Assembly: GCF_014698835.1 (NCBI RefSeq)
Contig: NZ_JACJTU010000021.1
Span: 62,001-126,000, forward strand
DNA: 64,000 nt
Reading direction: 5' to 3'
Source of the DNA: Nostoc paludosum FACHB-159
GTDB lineage: Bacteria > Cyanobacteriota > Cyanobacteriia > Cyanobacteriales > Nostocaceae
This document shows, in pieces, positions 52,533-62,056 of this stretch (positions within the stretch are counted from its first letter, which is position 1; every line of letters starts with the position of its first letter). The notes beneath the pieces were generated by a model. The model ran no database searches. It was not told the origin of the DNA and saw nothing but the letters and a program-made list of their open reading frames with translations. The translations under genes were made by a program, and so were the position numbers.

Positions 52533-54138
52533 GTCAAGCTCCTTGCAGTTAAATTAGGGATTAGCACCCTGAAAAAAACAAAACCAATCGTCAAATTCGC
52601 GCTCAAAAATAAGTTTTTTTCAGCCAAAAATCTGGCTCGAAAAAATTTATTCATCAAGCACAATTTTGCACAAACTAGTCAATAAATTAGAGCAAATAAT
52701 TATGAACATCATTTTCTTTGGCTTAGACGTGCAGCAGTTTGCTATCTGCGATAGCCAAGGCTAAACCAAAGAAAATAAAAATTTCACGATTTCTCTATGA
52801 CTGCTATGATTTGTAGCTGCCAGAATGTTCTAACGAATTTAAGAGTAGAGTGTTAAGGTAAAATTACAATCATGGTTGCATTATGAAAAGATTAAAACAA
52901 TTAATTCTATTGCCAGTATTTTGAAGTTTTTTAAAAAGGGACTTGTTACCGCTTTTTATTAATTCCATCAGAGTAAAATCTCGATTTTTGTCCATAATCT
53001 TATCTATATATGGTTTTGCCGATTAAGCTTGACTTTCAAGTTTGCAATAGATTTAGAATATAATTTATTGTCTTGACAAAATAATCGTTATGTCCATCAA
53101 GCGAATTAGGTTGTTTTAGGATTTATAAAACCTATCATACTAGTCCGATTTAATTTATGAACTTAACGATGTGTTAGGCAAGAGGCAAGAGGCAAGAGGC
53201 AATAGGTAAGAGGGTAGAAGATTAAAGGGTAGGGGATTTTGTTAAAAAATCAGTATATCTCTAACTTGGTTCTTTTGTGTTCCCTGTTCGCTGTTGCCTG
53301 TCTACACAGGTCTGTTTATAAATCAAATCGGATTCCTATATTTAGGATGTTGTATTTTTACTCAATGCATATTTACTATATTTTTTCAAGAATTAACCGA
53401 TTTTTAAACATTCTGAATATGGTAATCAGCTTTAATTTTTGAACTTATTTACTTAGGAGGGAAGTAGAAATGCTATCAATGGCGTCTGTGTGGGAGTAGA
53501 GATTAGGGCTAGAGGCTTTTCGAGTTGAGCGCGAGTTTTTTATGGAACCAAATAGGAATCTCATATTTTCAATGCGGCCTACTTAGTGCTAGTGACGGTA
53601 GACTGATTAACACGGATGTGAATGGTAGTGTTAGTATAATCTCTAAAAGTATTCCCAAAAGCCTTGGCAAATGGGATACAGCAGCCACTTGCTTGATTTG
53701 TTTGCTAAACCTATAGCAAGTGAGGAGGTGTAGCACTTAAGTACTCAAGTCTAGCGAGCAAAACTAGCTCTGGATAAGGAATTCAGATTTGACTCTGGCG
53801 ATAGTGATTAAAGAGCGCTATGCTACCAAGGATTGTTTGCCATGAACCCTAGATTCCTCAAAAGTGATAATTAAAGCAAACTCGCTGGTATAGAAAAACT
53901 TTAAAAAGACTGTAACAGTTATGGTTAAGAGCTAAAAACCTACTTTCTCAGGACAAACACACTCATTAAAGAAATATTAATACTCTGTTAACTTAAATTA
54001 ATAAAAAATCGTATTATGATGTATAACTTTGCTGAACTTTATAATTTGGAGAAAAATAAATGTTGAATCATGTAAGATTGTCTCATCTGTAAAATTTGAA
54101 ACACCAACGCCCATAGTAAACCATAGGAAAATTAGCAA
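52533..54138. other. Gene-free stretch of 1.6 kb before the T4SS operon
   Basis: Two short open frames (53239-53442, 53525-53716) lack ribosome binding sites and family features. 53176-53209 is a gaggcaa heptamer STRR. 52725-52775 can form a ttggcttagac / gccaaggctaaacc hairpin. No tRNA or attachment site recognised. Confidence 0.6.
53176..53209. repeat. STRR, GAGGCAA heptamers
   Basis: Four to five tandem copies of aggcaag with a final variant aggcaat. Confidence 0.88.
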
Positions 54139-54765
54139 ATGTTTAGACAAAGTTCTCACCAGAGAAACTTTTTCAAAGCTTTAACTGGTAGTGCAGCTAC
54201 AGTAGTTCATAAGTTAAGACTGGCATTGAAAACGAGTCTGGCTATTTTAGTTGAATCTGTACCTTTTTTGATTGCTTGTGCTGTATTTTTAAGCGTTATC
54301 AGCTTAAAAAGTCCTATCCTGCTATTTTGTTTATTAGTTGGTAGTTTAATTGCAGTCATCACACACAAAATTGGACAGCAGGTAAATTTACCAAGGCGAT
54401 CGCTAATAATATTACAAATCTTAGCAGGGGCGATCGTCCTGAGTCTATTTTGGTTAGATAACTTTGCTACTCCCGCACAAGCGCAGTTTTTTGGCGAAGC
54501 GGAAAAGTTTTTCAAAAAGACTTTATCTTCAACTGATGGTTCAACAACAAACAGTGGTGGTGCCGACACCGCAGTAAGTTTGATATTTAATATATTGCGG
54601 GCACTTTTCTTGCTATATATTGCAATTTCTTTGGTTGGTGTCATCAACGCAGTTCGTAAAGATGAAGATTGGCAAAGTATCGCCAGAACTCCCCTATTAG
54701 TCGTTGTAGCTGTTACCATTGCTGATGTACTCACACGGTTTGTAATTGGCAATAGCAGTAATTAA
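54139..54765 (+). CDS. VirB2/TrbC-like pilin precursor (putative)
   Basis: 208 aa. Hydrophobic N-terminal helices (AILVESVPFLIACAVFLSVISL; ILLFCLLVGSLIAVIT), then SLIILQILAGAIVLSLFWLDNFATPAQAQFFGEA, where APAQAQ-type sequence looks like a signal peptidase site, followed by two hydrophobic helices (AVSLIFNILRALFLLYIAISLVGVINAV; TPLLVVVAVTIADVLTRFVIG) separated by a short basic loop. Mature size and two-helix layout fit VirB2/TrbC pilins. First gene of the secretion operon, 15 bp before the next. Identification is by layout and position. Confidence 0.65.
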   Translation: MFRQSSHQRNFFKALTGSAATVVHKLRLALKTSLAILVESVPFLIACAVFLSVISLKSPILLFCLLVGSLIAVITHKIGQQVNLPRRSLIILQILAGAIVLSLFWLDNFATPAQAQFFGEAEKFFKKTLSSTDGSTTNSGGADTAVSLIFNILRALFLLYIAISLVGVINAVRKDEDWQSIARTPLLVVVAVTIADVLTRFVIGNSSN

Positions 54766-54780
54766 TTTAAAATTTGAGAA

Positions 54781-55152
54781 ATGTCTGAAGAGCGGGAACA
54801 AGAATTTCGTCCAGTTAACCAAGTTCTAGGAAGCCAACCTTCATTAGGGCCAATTCCGGCAGATCAAATTATTCCTTGGACAGTAATCGCCTTATCATCC
54901 TACTTAATTATCAATGGGATTTTTGGTGGTCTTTTCCAAGAAGAATTTCAAAAATGGCTGTGGACGCTTTTAATGACTGGTTGGGGAATTGGAACCTGGT
55001 GGATATTAACTGGTGGTAGAAGTTGGAGTTTCTTAAGCAAATTTATTGGGGTTCCCGCTTGGACACGAGGCTTTGCTCGTTATCAAAGCTTACTGGAAGT
55101 TAACCATGAAGCAAAAAATCGGAAAACAAAGCGTCGGCGGCGCCGGAAATGA
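54781..55152 (+). CDS. VirB3/TrbD-like small membrane protein (putative)
   Basis: 123 aa. Soluble N-terminus, two adjacent membrane helices (QIIPWTVIALSSYLIINGIFGGLF; WLWTLLMTGWGIGTWWILTGG), strongly basic C-terminus (KNRKTKRRRRRK). Lies between the pilin-like and VirB4-like genes, where VirB3 is normally encoded, and overlaps the latter by 47 bp. Confidence 0.65.
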   Translation: MSEEREQEFRPVNQVLGSQPSLGPIPADQIIPWTVIALSSYLIINGIFGGLFQEEFQKWLWTLLMTGWGIGTWWILTGGRSWSFLSKFIGVPAWTRGFARYQSLLEVNHEAKNRKTKRRRRRK

Positions 55153-57853
55153 AACTAGATTAACGCCATTTGAAGATGCCTTACACCTGGCGACAATGTT
55201 GCGCGTCTCCATGAATGGACGTGATATTGGTGCTTATTTGTTGACAAAAGGCACTCAAAAGGATCGGTTCTGCTTTGTTTTTGGTTTTGATTGTAAGGGA
55301 ATTCATACCACTTTAAGACCAGAACAAATCGATACACTTTTTAATAACATTGAAGCTGGGTTGAAAGACATTCCCAGCGGTGAAAGAATGACACTGCATT
55401 TGGGGTCTTTTAGTTCAGATATAGAACGGCAAAAAGAATTAGCATCACTCATTAGGAATGCGCCATCAAAAGATATTAAATATTTGCTGATGGCAGAGAG
55501 AGCGAGAATCAAAGAATTGACTAAAGCTGGCGTGCGTAAGCCGAAATTTTTACGGATTTATGTCACTTACACAGTGGAAACCAGTTCTAGAAATGCAGAT
55601 GATTGGATAGAGAGACTTTTAATCAAAGCTGAGTCCTGGTGGTTGAAATTTAAAGGCGAACTTTCAGAAGCTGAAAACCAACGCCTGGAAACTGTAATTA
55701 CCAATGCTTACAAACAAGGTTTTTCACGTTGGGAGCAAATTTTATCTAACAAAATGGGATTAGATGTCAAAGCTTTGAGTGCAGTAGAACTCTGGCAAGA
55801 CATCTGGAAAAGATTTAATGATACCCAGCCAGTAGATATTCCCCAATTAATCACGTTAGATGAAGATGGACTCCACGAACAAGTTAATTCAGATTTAGCT
55901 AGTAGCAAATTGTTGATAGACAATATCCACGGCACAACTTTGCTGATGGAGTCTAGCGTACCGCGTGCCGATCGCCGTTGGGTACATGTAAACAATCGTT
56001 ATATTGGCACAATGTCATTTCTGGAAAAACCCGGTGGTTGGCCGAATAAATCGGCTCAACTGCGGTATTTATGGGAACTGTTAGCCAGAGAAACAGTAGT
56101 AGATACAGAGATTTTTTGTGAATTGACTGCGGCAAATCCAGCATTGGTGAAAACTACTCTCCAACGAGTGCTGAAACAGTCAAATATGACGACAATTTTG
56201 GCTCAAGAAAAAAGTAAAACCATTGATGTCAACGCCCAATTAAAGTTAAAGAAGTCGGTAGCAGCACAAGAACAATTATATGAAGGTGCAGTTCCGATTT
56301 ATACGAGTATCGCCATTTTGGTACATCGGCCAACTGTGGAGAAGTTAGACGAGGCCACAAGATATATTGAAAACTGTTTTCAACGTCCAGCTAGGGTAAT
56401 TCGAGAAACCGAGTACGCCTGGAAAATTTGGTTGCAAACTCTCCCCATAGTTTGGGAAGGTTTGTTAGCAACACCCTTCAATCGTCGTCAGCTATATTTA
56501 ACAAGTGAAGTTCCGGGATTAATGCCTTTAGTTTTAACCAAAAGAGGCGATAGACAAGGCTTTGAATTGATTGCGGAAGAAGGCGGAACACCGGTACATT
56601 TGGATTTGTTTAACCAACACAAAAATTTAGCTTTATTTGCCACCACTCGTGCTGGTAAATCAGTGTTGGTATCGGGAATTTTAACTCAGGCTTTGGCCTA
56701 TGGCATTCCCGTAGTGGCTCTAGATTTTCCCAAACCTGATGGTACGTCTACTTTTACCGACTATACACAGTTTATGGAGGGAAATGGAGCTTATTTTGAT
56801 ATTTCCAAACAATCAAATAACTTATTTGAACAACCAGATTTACGATCGCTAGATCCAGAACAACAACGCGATCGCATGGTAGATTATACCTCGTTCCTAG
56901 AATCAGCTTTAATGACAATGGTTTTAGGATCGTCTACCGAAAGTCAAATTTTATCTCAAACGGTGCGATCGATTCTCAACTTAGCCTTAGAAGTCTTCTT
57001 TGCTGATGAAGGTATCAAAGAACGATATCGCAAAGCAATGTCGGGAGGCTTCGGTTCTCCGGCTTGGCAAAAAACCCCGACTTTAAAAGATTTTCTGTTT
57101 TTCTGTTCCCCAGAACATTTACAGCTTAGCTCCTTGAGTGGCAGAGTAGAAGACGCCCTCAGTCAAATTCAGCTGCGGTTGCGTTTCTGGCTTTCTAGCC
57201 GCGTTGGACAAGCCATTTCTGCACCATCCAGCTTTCCCACCGACGCCCAACTTTTGGTTTTTGCTCTCAGAAACCTTTCAGATAGTGAAGATGCAGCCGT
57301 ACTATCCTTAAGTGCTTATTCCGCAGCACTGCGTCGCGCCTTAAGTAGTCCCGCTTCCATATTCTTTATCGACGAAGCACCGATTTTATTTGAATTCGAG
57401 CAAATTTCTGACTTAGTTGGTCGAATTTGTGCCAACGGCGCTAAAGCTGGTATTAGAGTTATCCTATCAGCACAAGATCCTGACACCATCGCCAAATCTA
57501 AAGCCGCATCGAAAATCTTGCAAAACTTAACAACCCGATTAATTGGACGTATTCAACCAGTTGCAGTGGATAGTTTTGCAGACATCTTAAAATATCCCCG
57601 TAAAATTATTGCTCGTAATGCCTCAGAAAGTTTTTTCCCACGCAAAGAAGGTATTTATAGCCAATGGCTGCTAGATGATAACGGCGTTTATACATTCTGT
57701 CGTTACTATCCAGGTTACGAACAATTGGCAGCAGTGGCTAACAACCCCTACGAACAAACTGCACGTAGCCAAATGATGCAAATTCACAACGATAAATATG
57801 AAGCAATTTCCGCATTCGCACGTCAGTTAGTAGCTACACTACGTAGTAATTAA
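55106..57853 (+). CDS. VirB4/TraC-like T4SS ATPase
   Basis: 915 aa from ATG 55106 (MKQKIGKQSVGG); the frame is open further upstream, but that start has no support. Walker A LFATTRAGKSVLVSGIL at about 513-521, Walker B SIFFIDEAPILFEFE at about 752, then NGAKAGIRVILSAQDPDTIAKSKAASKILQNLTTRLIGRI, the motif C/arginine region of VirB4 ATPases. The N-terminal half is the poorly conserved CagE/TrbE-like domain. It powers pilus assembly and substrate transfer at the inner membrane. Translationally coupled to the VirB3-like gene. Confidence 0.9.
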   Translation: MKQKIGKQSVGGAGNETRLTPFEDALHLATMLRVSMNGRDIGAYLLTKGTQKDRFCFVFGFDCKGIHTTLRPEQIDTLFNNIEAGLKDIPSGERMTLHLGSFSSDIERQKELASLIRNAPSKDIKYLLMAERARIKELTKAGVRKPKFLRIYVTYTVETSSRNADDWIERLLIKAESWWLKFKGELSEAENQRLETVITNAYKQGFSRWEQILSNKMGLDVKALSAVELWQDIWKRFNDTQPVDIPQLITLDEDGLHEQVNSDLASSKLLIDNIHGTTLLMESSVPRADRRWVHVNNRYIGTMSFLEKPGGWPNKSAQLRYLWELLARETVVDTEIFCELTAANPALVKTTLQRVLKQSNMTTILAQEKSKTIDVNAQLKLKKSVAAQEQLYEGAVPIYTSIAILVHRPTVEKLDEATRYIENCFQRPARVIRETEYAWKIWLQTLPIVWEGLLATPFNRRQLYLTSEVPGLMPLVLTKRGDRQGFELIAEEGGTPVHLDLFNQHKNLALFATTRAGKSVLVSGILTQALAYGIPVVALDFPKPDGTSTFTDYTQFMEGNGAYFDISKQSNNLFEQPDLRSLDPEQQRDRMVDYTSFLESALMTMVLGSSTESQILSQTVRSILNLALEVFFADEGIKERYRKAMSGGFGSPAWQKTPTLKDFLFFCSPEHLQLSSLSGRVEDALSQIQLRLRFWLSSRVGQAISAPSSFPTDAQLLVFALRNLSDSEDAAVLSLSAYSAALRRALSSPASIFFIDEAPILFEFEQISDLVGRICANGAKAGIRVILSAQDPDTIAKSKAASKILQNLTTRLIGRIQPVAVDSFADILKYPRKIIARNASESFFPRKEGIYSQWLLDDNGVYTFCRYYPGYEQLAAVANNPYEQTARSQMMQIHNDKYEAISAFARQLVATLRSN

Positions 57854-58081
57854 TCAGGGAGGAGAACTGTGAGCGGTTAATAGGAATTCAAAGATTTATC
57901 AGAGACTACTAAATCAAAAATATCCCAAAACTGATCGTAGGGTAAGCGTCTGGCCTGCCTATAGCCAAAAACAGCCACAAACAGTAATAATTTAATTCTG
58001 GAAAATCTCTGAATAATACTTCAGCCAACTTAATTTCTAACTCGCTAGATAATTTCGTCTACCTTTTTCAGGTACAGATGT

Positions 58082-58888
58082 ATGCAGAAAACTACCATTT
58101 TCACATTGACTTTAGTATCTCTGGCAATTCTACCTGTAGCAGCCCAAATTACTACAAGTAAATCACAATTAGGCAAGGTTTGGACTGATTTTCAATCATA
58201 TTCCACAGATTTACAAAACTACTTTCAATACAATTTAAGCGACAACTTAAAGCCTGTAGAACTCCAAACTCGAAATGCTCTGAATAATGCTAAAGGAGAA
58301 TTGAATATACCCAACCCCGTTAGTGCAGGGGAAAAAGTTCGTGATGATTTAATTCTCTACTCTAGATCGGATCGCTTTGAAAATAATGCAGCTGTGCGGG
58401 GAAATTTAGTTAGTAATGAACTTAATCGTGTAATTACCCGTGGAGCAGCAGCAGGTGTTCTTGGTGAAAACGGACAAATTCGTTCAAAAATAAAGTTAAT
58501 AGATACAGAAAGAAGTCTAGAAAATATTGCCGGACTTGCTGAAGCAGCTGAAGAACAAACTCAAAGTTTGTTAAGTAAAATTCCTATTCCTGCTTTCGAT
58601 CCTACCAAACTCGATCCAGCTACAGCAATATTAGCACAACTATTTAATGCCAATCAATCACAAAGTATTAAAATTCAACAGGAACAATCAAAAATTATTG
58701 GTGAAACCTTTGCTCAGACAATACAAACTAATCAATCTTTGCAATACTCTAATTTAAATTTAGCAAACATCTCCCAACAAGCAGAAGAAGCAAATCGCGC
58801 TCGCAGAGTTGAAACATCCACTGAAGCAGCGAGACTTTTACGAGCTACTTCTCAAATAGATTTATTTGGCAGAAAAATTGATAATTAA
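58082..58888 (+). CDS. VirB5/TrbJ-position exported protein (putative)
   Basis: 268 aa with a clear signal peptide (TIFTLTLVSLAILPVAAQ). The rest is helical and Gln/Asn/Ala-rich (NIAGLAEAAEEQTQSLLSKI; QAEEANRARRVETSTEAARLLRATSQ), like the helical VirB5/TrbJ pilus-tip proteins. No sequence signature confirms this; it is assigned by secretion, helicity and place between VirB4- and VirB6-like genes. Confidence 0.55.
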   Translation: MQKTTIFTLTLVSLAILPVAAQITTSKSQLGKVWTDFQSYSTDLQNYFQYNLSDNLKPVELQTRNALNNAKGELNIPNPVSAGEKVRDDLILYSRSDRFENNAAVRGNLVSNELNRVITRGAAAGVLGENGQIRSKIKLIDTERSLENIAGLAEAAEEQTQSLLSKIPIPAFDPTKLDPATAILAQLFNANQSQSIKIQQEQSKIIGETFAQTIQTNQSLQYSNLNLANISQQAEEANRARRVETSTEAARLLRATSQIDLFGRKIDN

Positions 58889-59099
58889 GAAGAATTCAGA
58901 AGTCAGAATTCAGAATGGGCTACGACAAGCTGTCGCTAATAGAATTCAGGAGTCAGAATATTAAACATTTGGTGTTTCAACGTTAGTTTTGGATACATCT
59001 ATCACTATTTAAAATGTCTTCTGTGTGTGGGTTAAATCGTTAGAAACACACCTTGCGAAAACATAATAAATTGAAAAAATAGCCCATAAAACCAAAATA

Positions 59100-60149
59100 A
59101 TGCAACTTGCTATTCCACGAATTTTTGCCCAAGTAGGCATTGATGAAATTGTTGATAATGGTGTCGCAACCTCCCAAAGTATTGCCCAAGGTTGGGACAA
59201 ACAATGGCTGGATTTATTACAAAATAATACCAATGAAAATTTGTATGGAACGCTGACAAATGTAGGTATTTTTTTTGCAGTCGGAACCCTGTTATTTTTT
59301 ATGGTACAATTCCTAAGGGATTTATTAACCTACGAATATACTCGTCCCATATCAGCATTAATCTGGCCTTTTGTAGTAGTTGTACTCTTAAATAATTCTG
59401 GGAGTGGGAGTATACTTTCTACTTTGACACTGGGAGTGCGAAATTTTATAGACGGTGCAAATCAACAAGTATTGGTCACCGCAGATGCAGATAAAGTGTA
59501 CCAACAAGCGCTGAGTATGAGTGTTGCTGAAGAAGTAGCGGGTTCTTTTCTGCGTCCTTGTCAGTCACTTACTGGCGAACAGCAAACTGAATGTTTTGCT
59601 AAAGCTGCTGAAAAAGTGAATATTCTCTGGCAAAAATATCGAGATTCATACGGTAATAAAAACTGGATATCCAGGCTACAAACAAAGGTAGATAATATCA
59701 GATATGGCACAGGTATTGTATCGGAAACTTCATTTAATTCTTTATTAGGTTCTACAGTACAAACGAGCCTCAAAAACTTCTTAGTTTCCTTGCAATACGC
59801 CTTCCAAAATTTAATAGAAGCCACATCGTTGCTAATAGCAGCTTTAGGGCCAGTTGCTGTTGGTGCTTCTTTACTACCTGTAGCTGGTAAACCAATCTTT
59901 GCATGGCTTACCGGATTTTTATCTATTGGGATTGCCAAAATTTCATTTAATATTATTGCTGTGTTGACTTCGGCAGTAATTGTTAATGGCCCCGGTCAAG
60001 ATGCTAATGTTGACCCAGACTTAATGTGGTTTATGATTTTTCTGGGAGTTCTAGCACCGATTTTGTCCTTACTTGTGGCTGCTGCTGGGGGGTTTGCAGT
60101 CTTCAGTGCTATCAACAATGCGGCTTCTCTGGTTAAGGAGAGAATATAG
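59100..60149 (+). CDS. VirB6/TrbL-like polytopic membrane protein (putative)
   Basis: 349 aa. An N-terminal periplasm-like segment, then helices NVGIFFAVGTLLFFMVQFLRDL, PISALIWPFVVVVLLNN, a long loop with cysteines (FLRPCQSLTGEQQTECFAKA), and a C-terminal cluster ATSLLIAALGPVAVGASLLPVA, GFLSIGIAKISFNIIAVLTSAVIV, LMWFMIFLGVLAPILSLLVAAAGGFAVF. Topology matches the VirB6/TrbL channel component. Confidence 0.65.
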   Translation: MQLAIPRIFAQVGIDEIVDNGVATSQSIAQGWDKQWLDLLQNNTNENLYGTLTNVGIFFAVGTLLFFMVQFLRDLLTYEYTRPISALIWPFVVVVLLNNSGSGSILSTLTLGVRNFIDGANQQVLVTADADKVYQQALSMSVAEEVAGSFLRPCQSLTGEQQTECFAKAAEKVNILWQKYRDSYGNKNWISRLQTKVDNIRYGTGIVSETSFNSLLGSTVQTSLKNFLVSLQYAFQNLIEATSLLIAALGPVAVGASLLPVAGKPIFAWLTGFLSIGIAKISFNIIAVLTSAVIVNGPGQDANVDPDLMWFMIFLGVLAPILSLLVAAAGGFAVFSAINNAASLVKERI

Positions 60150-60287
60150 TTAAGAATTCAGAATTCAGAAGTCAGAATAATTTAAAAATCATGATAGTAA
60201 ACATAAAAATATATAGCAATCTTAAATCATTCGTCAAAAAAAATATATTGACTATCATCATATATAACAACCAAACTTTTTTACCGC

Positions 60288-60297
60288 AGGAGGTGAT
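60288..60297 (+). promoter_or_regulatory. Near-perfect Shine-Dalgarno AGGAGGTGAT
   Basis: Ten bases complementary to the 3' end of 16S rRNA, with AGGAGG ending 7 nt before the ATG at 60301. Stronger than any other site in this window, suggesting high translation of the first VirB8-like gene. Confidence 0.85.
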
Positions 60298-60300
60298 TGA

Positions 60301-61125
60301 ATGGTACGTTTATTAGAGAAAGGAAAAAGAACAGTAAGTGTTTTAACAATTTTTGCGATCGCCACCTTTAGTTTGCATCTATTAGTGTTACTTTTATTTT
60401 TATTTCAAGGACTAACTATTCGCCAACTAAGTTTGAGAAAACCTCCTAATTTTGTACAATTAATAGATGGAAAAAAGGTAGATGAAATTGATGATTTAAA
60501 AAGAGATCCAGAAGCAATTCGTCAATTCATCAGCAAAACCATGATTGCAATGTTTAAGTGGTCGGGAACCTTACCCCCACAAAGGATTGAAGAAGTCGCA
60601 AATCCCAAACGAGATTTAGGAATATTAATTAGAACACCCCAAGGCGGTAGCCAAAAAATTAGTACCACTAGCTGGATAGCTAGTTTTGCTTTATCAGAAG
60701 ACTTTCGCAAAGGTTTCTTAAGCACAATTGCCGAAATCACACCACCAGAAGTGTTTTCTGAAAATCCCAAACAAGGAATGACATCAGAGTTAGTAATTAA
60801 ACGGGTTTATCCGCCAAAAGAAATTCAACCAGGTAAATGGCGAGTCGGTATGGTAGCCGATTTAATTCAAAAAAATCGAGGTGATGATAGAAGAGTCATA
60901 ACTCCTTTTAACAAAGACTTTCTTGTGCGTGCAACAGATTATTTCCCTAATCCCCAAATGGAAAGTGGCACAGACTTGCAAAAAGCAATTTATAGTGTCC
61001 GCGCTGATAGAGTAGAAATTTATGAAATTCGAGATTTATGTTTGTTAGATAACTCCAGCAACCTGAATGAAGCTCAATTAAAAGAATGCAAAATTCAACA
61101 AAGAACCGATAATTTTATCAGATAA
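60301..61125 (+). CDS. VirB8/TraE-like single-pass protein, copy 1 (putative)
   Basis: 274 aa. Short basic cytoplasmic start, one helix (TIFAIATFSLHLLVLLLFLFQGL), then a periplasmic domain with PNFVQLIDGKKVDEIDDLKRDPEAIRQFISKTMIAMFKWSG and VIKRVYPPKEIQPGKWRVGMVADLIQ. Anchor plus about 220-residue periplasmic domain is the VirB8/TraE layout. Paralogous to the next gene (shared SLHLxxLLLxFxG, PEAIRQF/PETIRRF and M-W-S pattern). Confidence 0.7.
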   Translation: MVRLLEKGKRTVSVLTIFAIATFSLHLLVLLLFLFQGLTIRQLSLRKPPNFVQLIDGKKVDEIDDLKRDPEAIRQFISKTMIAMFKWSGTLPPQRIEEVANPKRDLGILIRTPQGGSQKISTTSWIASFALSEDFRKGFLSTIAEITPPEVFSENPKQGMTSELVIKRVYPPKEIQPGKWRVGMVADLIQKNRGDDRRVITPFNKDFLVRATDYFPNPQMESGTDLQKAIYSVRADRVEIYEIRDLCLLDNSSNLNEAQLKECKIQQRTDNFIR

Positions 61126-61355
61126 TAATTCAGAATACAGAATCCAAAATTATGAATTTATAAAAGGTCTAGTATGCTTAGTATAGTAAAATTAAAAATA
61201 ATTATTATAGGAATCTATGTTGAGCTTTGAGAACGAAATGGTGTACTTCACTAAGTTCAAATATACTGTATATGCATTGCTAAAACCTTCTCTTGACTCC
61301 TTGAATTCTCAATTCTCACTCCTGGCTCCTGACTCACGATAACAACAAATTATTA

Positions 61356-62048
61356 ATGCAGATATTTAAATCAGAAAATAAAAAAAGTAACGCCTTACCA
61401 CTGTTGGCAGTAGGAACATTTAGTTTACATGTATTTACCTTACTGCTCTTGATATTTCATGGGTCTATGTTACAACAGTTAGGCCGGCAACTCACGCCTC
61501 AAAGTCTAGTACAACTCGTTGATGGCCGTGTGATTACAGTAGACCCCCAAGAGAATTTAGAGCGACAACCAGAAACTATTCGGCGCTTTGTAGCTGAAAC
61601 TATGAGCGTAATGCTTACCTGGTCACAGGAACAGCCACCAACAACAGTCTGGGAAATTAGCTCCCAACTCGTGGCTGATGATTTTAAGCAAAAAATGAAG
61701 TCACAAGTGACTAACTTAAATCCAGATAGCCAATTTGAAAATGTCAATAGAGGCACTGAAAATGTATTAGTAATCCAAAAAATATCTCAACCTACAAAAA
61801 TAGGCAATGGCAGATGGAAAGTCGAGATGCTTGCTAATCAATTAACTTTTAGTAGTTATGATAGATTGGGAAAATCTACTTCATTTAATAAACAAATTTT
61901 AGTTAGAGCAATAAATGAACCAGCAACTTCACTACCAAATGCGCCGCTACCGTCGCACTTTGCGGTTTACCGCCTTGGTGAAGCCAGACTAGAAATTTAT
62001 AATGTCTGTGAAATTCAAGATAAAAATTGTTCTGGAAATTCAAAGTAA
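61356..62048 (+). CDS. VirB8/TraE-like single-pass protein, copy 2 (putative)
   Basis: 230 aa, one helix (AVGTFSLHVFTLLLLIFHG), then SLVQLVDGRVITVDPQENLERQPETIRRFVAETMSVMLTWSQEQPPTTVWEIS and VIQKISQPTKIGNGRWKVEMLANQL, aligning with copy 1 along its length. Two VirB8-type subunits in one operon are unusual; they may form a hetero-oligomer. Ends just before the VirB10-like ATG. Confidence 0.68.
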   Translation: MQIFKSENKKSNALPLLAVGTFSLHVFTLLLLIFHGSMLQQLGRQLTPQSLVQLVDGRVITVDPQENLERQPETIRRFVAETMSVMLTWSQEQPPTTVWEISSQLVADDFKQKMKSQVTNLNPDSQFENVNRGTENVLVIQKISQPTKIGNGRWKVEMLANQLTFSSYDRLGKSTSFNKQILVRAINEPATSLPNAPLPSHFAVYRLGEARLEIYNVCEIQDKNCSGNSK

Positions 62049-62056
62049 GCTTTACC

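Noticed and set aside
53239..53716. Two short plus-strand frames in the 1.6-kb gap
   Set aside because: Lack ribosome binding sites and family features; codon content looks like translated AT-rich spacer.
54207..54752. 181-codon frame antisense to the pilin-like gene
   Set aside because: Antisense shadow; the plus-strand frame has clear membrane segments and operon context.
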